Positions 36,901-49,803 of a stretch of DNA of 64,000 nucleotides are shown here, one piece after another; positions within the stretch are counted from its first letter, which is position 1; every line of letters starts with the position of its first letter. Location: positions 7,459,227 through 7,523,226 of the forward strand of contig CM022671.1 of assembly GCA_012295275.1 (NCBI GenBank), read 5' to 3'. The position numbers and the translations under genes were made by a program. This DNA is from Chrysomallon squamiferum (lineage: Eukaryota; Mollusca; Gastropoda; Neomphalida; Peltospiridae). The notes under the pieces were generated by a model. That model worked only from the letters and a program-made list of their open reading frames with translations. It was not told the origin of the DNA and searched no databases.

Positions 36901-38398
36901 ATTCCAAGCTGTTGAATGCTACATGGGTAACATAACACCATTACAAGGTAATTATTTAAAAAAAAATTAAATATAAATAAAAAATTAAATTAATTTATTA
37001 CAGTAAAACACTAATAAGTCATTAAATATCTTTTGAAGAAGAAACATTTTTGAAGAATTTATATATTTTGATCAAAATATTTTTTTTAATAATTTTTCTC
37101 ATTTGTATATATATTTAAAAAAAATACAGCAACGTTAATCAGCTTGTTTCAGAAGCAGAAATATTTTTGAATGTCACTTGAAAAATGCCAGCTTTTATAA
37201 AAATATTATAACAAATCAGTTATACATTTACAGTTTTAAACATGAAACACAAAAAGGATTATAAAGTAAATAAACACAACTGTCGGTTTCTTTTGTTAAT
37301 TACTTACCTGTAAAAGCTTCTAAGGTAGAGTGCTAAAATATATTAGTTTGTTTCTCATATAGTACAGAGGTGGTGAGGTTAAAAAATAGTTGATGATTGC
37401 TGCATTGTATAAACTCTTTCTGTATATTAAGTTTAAAGTGAGAGGATTTTTTTAAATTATTTTTTTTTAAATATTTTTTTATATTGAAGACGCCTGCCAA
37501 TTACCAATTCTTTTTCTTTATTGCTCAACAACTGTTTCTAAGATAACCAAAATACAGTTACCTATATTCTATCTTGAAGTAAAACCAAAACTGATACACT
37601 TCACTATTAAAAACTACAGATGATTTGGTTCATGTGATAAATAAATATTATTACTCAATGGTTTAATTCATTAATGTTTTTTCAGATGAAGAGTATTTCA
37701 GTGAGCAAGCCAGCACAGTTCTGCAGGAGATCACTGAAGGTAAAATGCTGCAGGCACAAGTAATCAACATAGCTGAGGATGGTTTGCCCTACGTACACAT
37801 ATACAGAGTCAGTGGTAATCGGGTAAGTAATTAATCATATACCAGTAAACAGCCTAAATACATGTTGTACATTTCATTTTATTACTTGTATTCACATTAA
37901 TGATGTAATATTTTAATATTTGTATATATTTTATAGACTTAATTCACAATTAATACACTGTTAGCCTTTATTTAATTTTTTGATGCATATAACAAGTGCT
38001 GTGTCTGAAAACATTTTCTGAGATCATTCTTGTCTCATTCTACAGTGTCTGGAAAAAACAAAACAACATTTGTATGCATGAAACAGTTTTGGTTTTTATA
38101 GTTCTGTAAAGTTTAGAGATAGTAACATTCTTTTACAAGCTATTTACACTAGTATTGAGGTGTTTGCCACCATTTTAAGACTCTGCATCCAGTTTAAGTC
38201 AAAATACTGAGTTATATCATGGCTTTTAGAACCAGTTAATTATATCAGGCAGGGTATGAATATGATTTCTTTATATTTTTACAATAACTTTAATTTTTTT
38301 TTAATTTTTTTTTTTTTTTTTTTTTGGTGCAGGTGCTGTTCATTAATAGAGAACTCGTCAATCATCATGTTGTTCGTTGGATAGAAATTTTGCAGTAA
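30768..38398 (+). CDS. AKAP1: AKAP1, mitochondrial A-kinase anchor protein with KH and Tudor domains, 8 coding exons
   Basis: Exons: 30768-32379 (ATG at 30780), 33624-33852, 34524-34663, 35269-35449, 36041-36188, 36880-36947, 37686-37822, 38333-38398 (TAA at 38396-38398). AKAP1 sits in the outer mitochondrial membrane, tethers PKA and binds mRNAs. Domain order matches the family: N-terminal hydrophobic segment followed by RRKK, a long acidic Ser/Thr-rich linker, a KH domain with GKFG loop, and a C-terminal Tudor domain. All splice phases agree (0,1,0,1,2,1,0). The first exon reads 523 residues to TGA at 32349-32351. The expected junction NNSE to ASNDSGRGG lies in another frame, reached by removing one GACT from GACTGACT at 32346-32353. 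With that allowance the protein is 854 residues (human about 900). Confidence 0.93.
32785..33178. repeat. 57-58-bp tandem repeat, ~6 copies, in AKAP1 intron 1
   Basis: The phrase ATTAATCATTATTTTGAACT recurs near 32875, 32931, 32988, 33046, 33103 and 33161, with CTATCCATATTTCTGACAAA and ATTAAATT in between. A partial copy starts near 32785. Confidence 0.85.
33624..34663 (+). CDS. AKAP1: AKAP1 KH domain exons
   Basis: Exons 33624-33852 and 34524-34663. The KH fold is recognisable: YEFNFPSDLCGRLIGKFGKN with the GxxG loop GKFG and the following INYLKEMSGAHISL, then GKQAEIDKALACIRKKF as the last helix. The N-terminal linker SNDSGRGGS resembles the Ser/Asp/Gly-rich stretch before the vertebrate KH domain. 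KH domains bind single-stranded RNA; AKAP1 uses it to bring mRNAs to mitochondria. Between the exons lies an ATT-repeat-bearing intron. Confidence 0.93.
35269..38398 (+). CDS. AKAP1: AKAP1 Tudor domain exons
   Basis: Exons 35269-35449, 36041-36188, 36880-36947, 37686-37822, 38333-38398. Motifs of an extended Tudor domain: VSNIVDAGHIFVQQPTHPSF-type lead, WYRAQIM, VKYVDYGGYARV, QIRSDFMTLPFQAVEC and the C-terminal LFINRELVNHHVVRWIE. The order and spacing match AKAP1 rather than TDRD proteins. The stop is at 38396-38398. A candidate poly(A) signal AATAAA lies at 39320-39325, but others occur earlier in this AT-rich sequence. Confidence 0.92.
35535..35985. repeat. ~170-207-bp tandem repeat, 3 copies, in AKAP1 intron 4
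   Basis: AAGAATATCGTTTAGAAATT at 35535, AAGAACATCGTTTAAAATTT at 35742 and AAATACATTGTTTAAAAATC at 35912 start three diverged copies. The copies also share a TTTAAAGC.GTGTTCT-like and a GCATGG/CCATGG block, separated by T-rich tracts. Confidence 0.7.
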
Positions 38399-38641
38399 AC
38401 ATTTTGCCAGTTTCGAAGAGGGGAATTTCTTTTGAAAATTTCTTTTAAAAATACATTTGCTGTTTGTATTTATTAAAGAAAAAAAGAAGAAGAAAAGAAC
38501 AAGAAGGCATATCTTTTATTTTTGTTTTTTCTTTGACATGGGAAAGGATTTTTTTGTTAAATTTTGTTCTTATTTTTGTTTGTTTTTGTAGATTTGATTC
38601 CCTCCCTAATATGTCCTGTCATAAACATTGCTCCACCCAAT

Positions 38642-38676
<35 letters not shown>

Positions 38677-39109
38677 GTCATAATTTAAAATCATTTTATT
38701 AAGAATGTAAGTCCAAAATAAGGTGGCAGTGATATTTGTTTTGATGGGATTTTATTAAAAGCCTTGTCTAAAATTCTTTTTATTTTTGTAAATCTTGTTG
38801 ATGTATATATATAAAAGTATTTACCAAATTTTAATCAGATGATTAATTTTTTTTTTTTTTTTTGTTTGTTACAAATACATCTTAGTTATTTCTGTCAAAT
38901 ATTTTTGTTTGTTTCCTTAAAATTCAGGAAAATTGAAATCAAACTTTATTTATTTTATGTTTTTTGATTTTTAAAAAATGTTTTAGTGATACCTTATAAT
39001 GCTTTATAAAGCTACATTCTGAAGAAAATTTTAATTATTGCTATTTTATAAAAATTAAAATTATGTTTTAGGATTAGTTTTTTTTATTTTATTTTATTTT
39101 TTTATTATT

Positions 39110-39149
<40 letters not shown>

Positions 39150-39745
39150 CATGTTATCTTAGTGATTTTTTTTTTTTTTTTTTGAAGAAAATATGGTAGT
39201 GCTTATTCTGAAATTTAAGTCATTTTTGCAGTTACCTCCCTTCCCAATGAATCCGTAAACATGAATTAATTTATACTTTAGAGCACATCTTTTGTAATGT
39301 TTATCTGTTTGTTACTACAAATAAACTTTTCATAGAAACTGCAATTTAATGGAAATTTTAACAATATTTACTTACTAAAATAGGCTGACATTTTCAGCTA
39401 CTTCATGCTTTTGTCTCAGTGTTGTAAATCAGAAAATGTTAGTGACCTTAACATTTACAAAAAGTTAACCAGCGATGGACATATTATTGACAGACATGTT
39501 TTGTGAAACATTTAAAATAAAATTTAAGTTAATTTTGGCATTATTAATTACACTGTTTCTTTATATAGATAAAAATGACACAGTATCTATATTACAAAGC
39601 TTTTTTTTCTCTCTCTGTTCAGAAATAGTTTATCATTTTTAAAACATGATTAATGCTCTGCTGTTCAAAATAAAGAGCATAATTTAAAGTAAAATATTTG
39701 TAAAATGAAATAAACTGTGTTACAAAACAAATAATCAAAATGTTA

Positions 39746-39788
<43 letters not shown>

Positions 39789-40913
39789 TGTGTGTGTAAT
39801 CACACATGCATGCACACACGCACACATGGGTACTTAAAAAAGTTCTTCGCCTTCACCTTAAAAAGGTCTAAGGAGAAGGAGAATGTTGTTGCTTTATTTT
39901 TCAACATTGTCTCCTTGTTCCTGCATGAAATCAAGAACGTTTTGAAGTACCCTTGTTTTGTTACGAAATATTCTCAGTTTGCTAATAATTGATGCTTGCT
40001 AACATTTTCTGAGTCCCTTCACCTGCTAATTCAAAATATAATCATGTTGAAAAAAAACAAAAATTTATTATTTTTTTTTTTTTATATGTGCCAATGCAAA
40101 CGTGTTATTCCCACTGTTGAATATTTTTATATTTTTTGAGATTGTTACTTTGTGTAGATGATGTATTAATCAATACAGGTAGTTAGCTTTGTTTTACAGA
40201 GATTCTGTTAGGTCATAGTAGCATGTCTAGTAACGAAGTAAGCATATTTCTGACATATTTAGTTTAATTCACATAGACTCTGGTGCTTTTTATCTGAAGT
40301 CATCGTACATTTGAGTTCATGAAATGAATAGCCGATCTCAGCAACAGTCCAAACTTTGTTTATTTTTGCAATCTTTAACTGGGTTCTTGTTTGAATGTAG
40401 ATCCACAAAAGGAAGAAGTACACCCGATATTTATATTTATAAATAGATTTTGAAACCAAATTTTTGTATTTTGCTGTTATTAAATTTATGAAATATTATA
40501 AGATGAGATTTTGAAATGATAATGCAAAACCAATTTTCAGTTTGTTGATAGTTTTATATAATTATGAAATATGGCTTTCTGTTCGGTGAAAATACCAGAT
40601 GAACAAGTTTAAAATTTAAAAATTAATTTATTTGTTGTAATTGTGATAAAAGTATTTTTAAAAAAGAACAAAACCAGTAAATGTATTTATCTCTGTATTG
40701 GTTATTAGCTGTTATAAATGATTTTTTTAAATTGCTTTGTTTTTTTCTCACAAAGTTGTAGTTTCTTTCTGTTTTCCTATGTTACTATATTTTAATTGTA
40801 AAAAAGATGACTAATATCATTTTAGGTTATACTTGTGATTTGTCACATCAGTGTTGAGGTTTCTGTTTCTGGGATGAGTAATTTGAAATAAGATTCATTA
40901 TAAACATTGTGCA

Positions 40914-40946
<33 letters not shown>

Positions 40947-41311
40947 ACTTGTACCAATCTTTAATAATAAAATATCACCAGTAATTATCAATTTTGGTTT
41001 TACCATATAATAGTAATTAATAAAAAAATAACTAGTTAAAAGAGTGATGAAATAATTTTCAGAGAGATTTGCTCTTTCTGTTGAATTCTGCTTTAATTAT
41101 CTTGAATTATGTAATTATTATATTTTATTATTATATAAAAAAAAATAATGAAAAATAAATTATTACTTGGAAATAACAACTAATACTGTGAAATCTTTCT
41201 TCTTTCAGTGGCATGCTTTAATTTTTAACATTTCTGCCAATGTATTTGTTTCTGTATTTTTAAAATCTCTTATTATTCCAGCATTTTACTTCAGTAATTT
41301 TAATTTTTTAT

Positions 41312-41344
<33 letters not shown>

Positions 41345-41806
41345 ATTTAAGTAAATCTTTTATTCTAAATGATAATAAACAGATTTAAGCATTTGATACT
41401 TAAAATGTATTTTATAAATTTGCTAACAGCAGATACTAAATTAGTAAAAGAAAATAAAAAAAATTAATCTCTTACTAAAATTTACAGCTTTCAAGAAGAA
41501 AATTGTAATACTCAATTTTTTCTTTTTTTTTAGGTGTGGATAATTTCAAAAAAAAAAAATGTTCAGAACATCTAGTCAGTCTAGTCTTTCGGTAAATGCA
41601 CATGCTTGCCTTTATTTTCTGAAGTAACTGATATTGGCTTTAATAAGCAGTGCTTGAAACTGATTCAGACTAAATTCAATTTTTGTAAAGAAACGGTCGT
41701 ATTTTTATTTATTTATTTTTATATAACTTGTTTAACTTCCTCTTTATTTTGTAAGCATTCAGTCAAAAACAAAAAATATATTTTATGCAATCAGGTATAT
41801 AATTAA

Positions 41807-41817
41807 CTCTCTCTCTC

Positions 41818-41897
<80 letters not shown>
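41807..41897. repeat. (CT)n microsatellite, ~90 bases
   Basis: CT dinucleotide run with one CCCT interruption near the start. Confidence 0.95.
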
Positions 41898-41900
<3 letters not shown>

Positions 41901-42676
41901 ATATATATATGTAAAATTAGTAACACTCATACTCAGGGGATATAATATCAAAGTATTTGATTAAGTTGTAACCTAAGTCCAAGATTTCTGCAACATCAGA
42001 ACAACAATTACGTTATCTGATATTAACATTACTTTTAATTGCAAAACCTGGCTCACAGCCAATTTTTTTTTTTTTTTTTTTCTTTTCTCTGTACTGATGT
42101 TAATGTGAATTTGTTTTCAGAAAACTACTTTTAAAGAACCAGTAGTTAAATAATACTGCACAAATATTTTTCCAGTGGTATTCTTTTAATAGTTGGAATT
42201 TATTCAAATACAAGGGTACTTTCGTTTGTTTAAAATGTTGTGTTGTGTAATGTACTTAGGTATAAAATTATTGCAGTAGTTTAACAAACCTGTTAGATGT
42301 CAGCTAGATATTTTATTAATCTGCTTTTTTAAAATTTGTGATGACAAGTGAGTGCTTTTCTGTTTGTTTTTTTTTTTTTGAAATATTAGCTGGTAGATTG
42401 TTACACTTGTAAATTATTTTAAGTAATTTTTTTTAATATTATTATTTTTTTTTTATATCTTACATTTCAGAAGCAGCTTTATTATAATTTTTTTTTCCAA
42501 TTTTTAAAAGACTTACCAAATATATATATATATATATAATATTATGTGCTTTTAAATATCACTTCAGTGTTAATAATTTTAAATCTTAATTACTCCATAA
42601 CCACAGAGATAACTTTATCTAGAAACTGGAAATAAGGATTTTTAACAACTGAATAAAAATTATGTTTTGAAATGGT

Positions 42677-42710
<34 letters not shown>

Positions 42711-43509
42711 AACATAACATTTTGTGCATGATTATCTTGAATAAGTTTTATATATATTGGTTTTAATTTTATTTCATGTAAAATAGAACACTGGAAAAAG
42801 TTAAAAAGAAGAAATATCAGATTTGAAACAATCTTTTGTCGTAAAAAATTGTTTTTTTCCAAACAGTTTTCACAAGTTAGTGTAAAATATTCTGTCTGTG
42901 AACTGCAAAAGTTTGTTTTTATTATATCATATACAAATCTGTCATTGTTCTCATGTTAATCAGTATAATTACCAATTGTATATTATTTTTTTAATCCCAG
43001 ATCAATGTTCTGAATATAGAAAAACTTTCTAAATACTTTTTAAAGGTGTGATGTATAAATTAAGACAAAGTTTTATGTTGAAGTCGGATGTCAAATACAG
43101 CTTAACGATACCTAATTCTTATACATATCTCAGAACTCTATTTTTTCATATCTTCTGAATATAAATACAATTATTTATTTATTTATTTTCCTTAAATCCT
43201 GTGATGCCTGAAATTGTTTCTTCATTTTAATGTGTTGTTGGTTTGTCAAAGAGAATTAACAATTATTTTTAAGGTTTTGATATAATAATCTGAATTTAAC
43301 TAGATGTGGCATGCTGTGTCACTATTAAGGTATATATACATGGTGTACTCACTGATATGTTTTTAAATGTTACTCTGTACCTCTCCCCATCAGTATTTTG
43401 TTGGGTTCTGTTATTTTTATTATTATTAATATTATTAATAATTTTTATTTTTATTTTTTATTTGTTTTTTCAAAATTATTTCCATTCCAGTTCTGATTCT
43501 TACGAGTGC

Positions 43510-43543
<34 letters not shown>

Positions 43544-45003
43544 TCAAAAAGTGTTCAAACATTGCATGCTTGGTGTTGTACGAATAGATACATTTTACAA
43601 TTACCTTCATTGAATATATTCATATTTTAACAGAGGTGTCTGTTCTCTAGGTTATTAGATGTTCTTGTGGGATAGATACGGCAAAGAAATTTATACTTAT
43701 TAAATTATTGTTGACAATAAGATTAATTTCCTCAATGTCATATCCAATATGCTTTCGATGTTCAATATCATTTCAGTGTTACACCCAATTGTTGCCTCCG
43801 ATCTGCAATTTGTGTCTCCAAAGAGGTTTTTAATTAGTATTTTAATTAGTGGTATTGTTTGCATGGTTGTGTTCTCAGCATTGACATCTAGTCTAACTGG
43901 TTGTTACTTATAACATTTATTTTATCTATTTAAGTATTAATATTCTCTTTTTAACCATATTGTCTCTTCAGGTTGTTTGGTTAAATTTATTTAACAAATA
44001 CAAAAGCTCTCCAAATTATGATTCAAAAAAATTGCCTCGCATTGTTATTATTTTTTTTTTTTTTTTGGACTAAGAAATAATTTTTGGCAGTTTTAGGAAT
44101 GAAATATGTTTTAAATTATTTTTTTAAAACATTGTTATTATTATTATTATTTATTTTTATTTTTATTTATTTATTTTATTGTTTGATTTTAAGATACAGA
44201 ATACAGGGTTTCTGAAATTGCATTTATAAACTGCTCCATGTCAAAAATGTATTTATAGTTTCAAAAATTGAATTTAAAAATTAAATTTACTGAACAGAGA
44301 TGAAATAACTTTTCTGATGCTGACCTTTTAAAACAACATCTGAAAAAGAATGAGATGAAAAGAAAATACCTTAAAACAATTACTGCATTAATAAATTTTG
44401 TTTCTTTCATCCCCTTTTACTATACTGCCAACAAAAGAACAGAAATGCATTTTAACTTGATTTCTTGATTTTATTTTTTTATTTTGATACTCTTGTCTTG
44501 CAATAAAAATGGAAAAATGGACAAATAAGATCTATTTTGAACAAATAATACGCTCAATTCTTTTATATAATACTGCATTTTTTCTTTTTTATTATTTTGT
44601 TTCATCGATCAAAGAACAAGCATAATCATCATAATTTAAAGAAAACAAACAAACCAAACAAAAAACAACAAAAATATGGAGAGGGAACAAGCTTTTTTAA
44701 ATATGTATTTTACTCAACCAAGCAGATTTAAAACAGCTTTTTTTGAAAACCACAGTTTGGCCATTTTTTTTTTTTTCGTTATTAACTAACGTGTGTAGTT
44801 TTGCTAAAACATTTAATTTTTTTTTTGTTTTCATGTCTCTACAGCTGATAGTGTACAGCATTTTTGTTGATAAAAATTGAAAAAGAAAAATGTGGTTCTT
44901 TATTTATTTTCAAACATATTTTCTCATATTATACTGTAACAATGGCAGGGTGTTCACGGAACTTAAAAGTCGTATGTGGCTTTTTGACCAAAACATCGTC
45001 GCA

Positions 45004-45007
<4 letters not shown>

Positions 45008-45076
<69 letters not shown>
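45008..45076. repeat. (CT)n microsatellite, ~69 bases
   Basis: Perfect CT dinucleotide run. The Leu/Ser ORFs over it are artefacts. Confidence 0.95.
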
Positions 45077-45078
<2 letters not shown>

Positions 45079-45389
45079 GTGAGTAGTTACAGAGCAAGAG
45101 CGTTAATTCATACTTGGATAAAAACAATTTAGCATTTACGGTTACTTCCCTTCTACACCACTGATACAGACTGCAGCCAAATGATTGAAACTGGGGAACA
45201 TATCACTATCGGTTTTCAGCATGCATCTACTATTGAGCGATACCCCATTTTTATCCATGTGTGTATGTGTATACACAAAACGAAATGTACACACACACGA
45301 CCAAACGTATACACGAAGAAACATTCGTATATGTAAATACACAGACATCACACATATAACCAGGTAATATAGATAGACATAAAAACACG

Positions 45390-46450
45390 CACAGTCGTAA
45401 ATCCTCAGTAAATCCACAGTATACATATATACATACACGTAGGTATGCATATACGTACAGTCATAAATCCATAGTATATATATACACACAGGTACACTCG
45501 TAAATCCACAACATACAGTGGCACCTCGAGTCCTACGCATGTTTTTCGAATACGAGCAACAGCCAGGGCCGATTTTTGCTTTGAGTTGCGAACCAAAATT
45601 CGAGTTACGAGCCGCTCGTTGGCGCAACGAACAACACAGTATTCGCCCAGCGTCCCACGATTCACTCGTTTACTTCACGCGGTTAACTCGTCGTGGAAAC
45701 ATCTCTGTTATGTTGTGTTCGTGTTTTGTGCAGTATTTTTGCCAAATTTCTTTTTTCAGACCATGGATCCTAAGAAAGTGAATGCAAAGGACAGTGCTGA
45801 GAAGAAGAAGCGGATGAAATCATAAAAAAACACGAGAGAGGTGTGCGTTTAGTCGATACTCTTATGTACGGACACAAACGAATAGTAGTAAATCCACAAT
45901 ACCCTTATCACACATAAAAATATATTCATTTTATCCACAGTATATCTTATCTCCACAGTTTATAACCCTTATCTATATACACACAAAAACATAAATTCAT
46001 ATATCCACAGTATATACACTTATCTACTCACACACACACGTACACTCATAAATCCACAGTATATACACTTATCTACTCACACACGTAAATTCATATATCC
46101 ACAGTATATACACTTATCTACTCACACACACGTAAATTCATATATCCACAGTATATACACTTATCTACTTACACACACGTAAATTCATACATCCACAGTA
46201 TATACACTTATCTACTCACACACAGACAATTCATAAATCCACAGTATAAACACGCATGAAAATAAATTATATATCCATGTATATACACTTATCTAAATCA
46301 CGTAAATTCATATATCCACAGTATATACCTTATCTTATACACACACACGTATATATAAATCCACAGTATATACTACACATTTGTATACAGAGTATAGACA
46401 TACACTTATGCACAGATACGTACACAGACAGTCTAAATCCATACCATAAA
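45390..46450. repeat. ~47-bp minisatellite interrupted by a Tigger fragment
   Basis: Units share ATATCCACAGTATATACACT followed by TATCTACTCACACACACG. CCACAG anchors lie near 46005, 46054, 46099, 46146, 46194 and 46239, a spacing of 45-49. Less regular copies with AAATCCACAGTATA extend left to about 45390 and right to 46450. The transposon fragment at 45516-45888 splits the array; AAATCCACAA stands on both sides of it. Confidence 0.85.
45516..45888 (+). mobile_element. Tigger-like (Tc1/mariner) transposon fragment, 5' end
   Basis: Starts CAGTGGCACCTCGAGTCCTA after a TA, the terminal sequence typical of Tigger elements. The 5' region is the reverse complement of the right end of the copy at 58015-58791. 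The transposase ORF starts at ATG 45763 with MDPKKVNAKDSAEKKK and stops after 20 residues at 45825. A deletion then joins the start to a later piece encoding a KHERGVR-like segment. The 3' part and right terminus are missing. It is dead by deletion and premature stop. Confidence 0.85.
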
Positions 46451-46654
46451 GACCCATGAAAATACATACACAGATACATATATAAGAACAACACATATAT
46501 TTATATTACATAATATATACACACATACAAAAGCACAAACAGAGAAACAGAGTAGAATGCATTCAAATACAAACAGACATAAAGACAAAAATAATCCGTG
46601 GTCAATACACATATACGCTGAAAACAGATCAATAAACAAATAAAATAAAATGAA

Positions 46655-46659
46655 ATAAG

Positions 46660-46694
<35 letters not shown>

Positions 46695-47303
46695 CTTGTA
46701 GATAGGCAAAACATATCTGGACTGTTTCTTACCTTTTTACTCTTACCGAAGTTAATACCGATTCTTCATCGTAAAAGCTAAATGAAACGTTAATTAATCT
46801 CTGGATCTCAGATTACATTTTTTTTTTTCCAATTGAGCTTACATTAACCAAGTTTTCATGCACTGAAACAAAAACCAAAAAAACACAAAAAAATTAAAAA
46901 CCATAAAACCCAAACAATTTAACATTATTTGATGACACACATCTGTGAACAACAGGAAACGAAGATCTATTCTGTGTTCACGACGCATTAAAAAAAATCG
47001 AACTTGTTTAGTTTGAAAGACGAAATAACATGATTCTTTGTAAAAGATGCTACAGGTTTTTTCTTAATGAGTATTTCGAATAATTTCTGCAGATAAAAAC
47101 AAACAGACGTAGTAGGAAAAATATTTCGTTATTCATTTTATTTTATTTTTTTTTTTTTAAAGAAAATAAAAAGAAAGAAAAGAAGAGGATATAATTTTCG
47201 ATAGCTTGAATGAAAGGTGATGAAGAAAAGAAAAAAGAAGAATGGAAAAGAAAAAAGAAAGAATAAAGAAACCATCAACAGTATCGACCAGCCAAAAATA
47301 TTA

Positions 47304-47339
<36 letters not shown>

Positions 47340-47362
47340 AATATAATAAATAAATAAAATAA

Positions 47363-47413
<51 letters not shown>

Positions 47414-47428
47414 AAATAAAAATAAAAA

Positions 47429-47462
<34 letters not shown>

Positions 47463-47480
47463 AATAAAATAATAATAATA
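46655..47480. repeat. (AAAT)n microsatellites (46655-46693 and 47306-47480)
   Basis: Runs of AAAT/AATA with single-base interruptions, separated by unique sequence at 46700-47300. Reading them as AATAAA signals has no meaning here. Confidence 0.9.
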
Positions 47481-48329
47481 AAATAAAATTTAAAATTAAA
47501 AATAAAAAAATAAAAAAAAATAAAATAAAATAAAGAAGATAAAAGTGTTTTCACGGAGAACTCTCTCTCACATTCTGGATCCTATTTTAACAGAAAAATA
47601 CACGACAAATTAAATATCTGTTTCATTCGAAGCTTCGAGAAAACGCGCGATAAAACGTGATTTCGAATAGCAAAAAGGCTTCTGTTCGGAACAATAAAAA
47701 TGTTTTTTTTTAATTATGAGATTTCGAAACCTCTCTTCTCTTTCTGTTGAAAGAAATCTTAAAGTGTTATAAATTACCACGTCGTAGCTGTCGCCATACT
47801 TGTGAACACACCTTCGTAAATTAATATGTTATATTTTGCTAAAAAAAAAAAAAAAAAAAAAAAATTTACCTTACCTACGCAAAATTGTCTATGTATGAAT
47901 GTGTGTACGTCTGCTTTTGAGTGGGTTAGTAAAACACAAAGAGACCAAAATTAATGAGACTTCCTGGTAAATATTTTTATTTTTTATTTTTGCTAATGAT
48001 AGCATGCACTTTAAAAAAAAAAAAAAAAAAAAGAAAAAAAAAACAGGAAGAGAGGAAACCTACAACAATATAGGAGAATATTTTTATCTAAAAAATATAA
48101 AAGACAAAGACGAATATGTAATGAACTAAATGAGGAAAAGAGCAGCGAGAAAATAACTATTGTTTCAAATATACGACTTTAAACTGATTACCGGTTCCTG
48201 GATTCTTTGCTGCTAATAAAACGATTTTCTATACAAAGGAATCATATAATTTTTATTTTTTTATAAGTACTGTTATACTAGTATTATATACATTTATATA
48301 AATATACAGACATATAGCATGAATAATAC

Positions 48330-48331
<2 letters not shown>

Positions 48332-48423
<92 letters not shown>

Positions 48424-48572
48424 GACAAGGGAGAAACAAAGAGAGAGGGAGAGAAGATATAATTTCTTGTGAATCAATATTTTATTTGAAACTCGGATGC
48501 GAGATCTTTCATCTTATACTTTCCAAAAGAAAAATCATTATTTGAAAACCACAACTTTGATGTTTTAATATC
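48332..48572. repeat. (GA)n tract with adjoining repeat Z
   Basis: A ~90-base GA run (48332-48421) is followed by an impure purine stretch and then about 120 bases (48452-48572) containing TTTCTTGTGAATCAATATTT and ACCACAACTTTGATGTTTTA. This 120-base piece recurs in reverse complement at 59601-59722 at about 90% identity by eye, also directly next to a GA/CT tract. Confidence 0.85.
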
Positions 48573-48749
48573 CGGAGGTGGGCAGACAAGTACTACTAAA
48601 CTCGAAATTAAAAAACAACCATGTAACTGATACAGTTTTGTTACTAACTTGTACTGCTTTCTAGAATATTATATGTGCATAATCTTTCACGAATCATGCT
48701 TAAGTAAAATATATACATGTTTATAAATAGAAAGGATTTTGGAGTTAAA

Positions 48750-48856
<107 letters not shown>

Positions 48857-49803
48857 AAACTAACTATCTATTTTTCCCTTATATCTAACAGTATATCTTA
48901 TTCTCCAAAACGGAAAACAAAAACAAAAAAAAAAAAAAGAAAGAAAAGAAAAAAGTCCATGTAACGACCGAGAAAAATTATAATAGATCATAACAGATAC
49001 AAAAAAGTATAAATCGGTCATACTTTTTTATCCAAAAGAACAAAAACAAACACTAGTAAACAGACGACAAAATGTATTTTAATCATCACAAAATACAGTA
49101 ATGTCTTGGGTGTAATTATGAACAAAATTAATAGTAACAATCATGTTATAACTTACCCGCCATTTTCTGTGATATGTACAACGCATGTTAACTCACAACC
49201 TGATAATATTAACAAATAATTTTGTATTCCAAGATAATCAAATTTACATACATAATTTATTATTGGTTGATGAGAGTATTTCCAAGCCATTGTGTAATTC
49301 ACCATTAACACCACACTTTGCTAACAATAAAGTCTAACAATACAATGAGCGTAAAAGACCGTAGACACTGTCATTTCTTTTATGTTTTATGACGGCATTT
49401 CGTACATTGAACATTCAAAGGCACATTGTTTAAAAATACGAGCAGTCGTCCTTGCAGTACAGCAGACGTGAAGTTGCACTTTATTTATTTAAAATGCTTT
49501 GAAATACGTATTACTCTAAAAATCTAAAAACCTACAAATCTACAGGAACGAACAGGTACCACTGCATAAATTGGCCGCGAAGTTAAACTGTCCAGTCACG
49601 TTTAAGGATTGAACTTAAACCAAAAAAAAAAAAACACGTAAACAAAACGAAGTATAATCCTCAGGACAGGTCAAACCGTTATGTTCATAAGAATTTAAAG
49701 ATATTTTTTAAAGGACCGCCGATCACTATCTTGATGTTCCGCTCTCTAAGTAGTTGAAATCACCCGTCTTTCAGCCATTCAAGAAAACAACACGCATGTT
49801 ATA

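Noticed and set aside
44864-45132. Leu/Ser ORFs over CT tracts here and at 48253, 53060, 59629, 60176, 61768 and 62006
   Set aside because: Dinucleotide runs are open in all frames (Leu-Ser or Arg-Glu) and have no coding value.
45142-45665. Overlapping 161- and 86-residue ORFs on the minus strand
   Set aside because: They run antisense through the Tigger fragment and the CA/TA-rich minisatellite; the residues are translated repeats.
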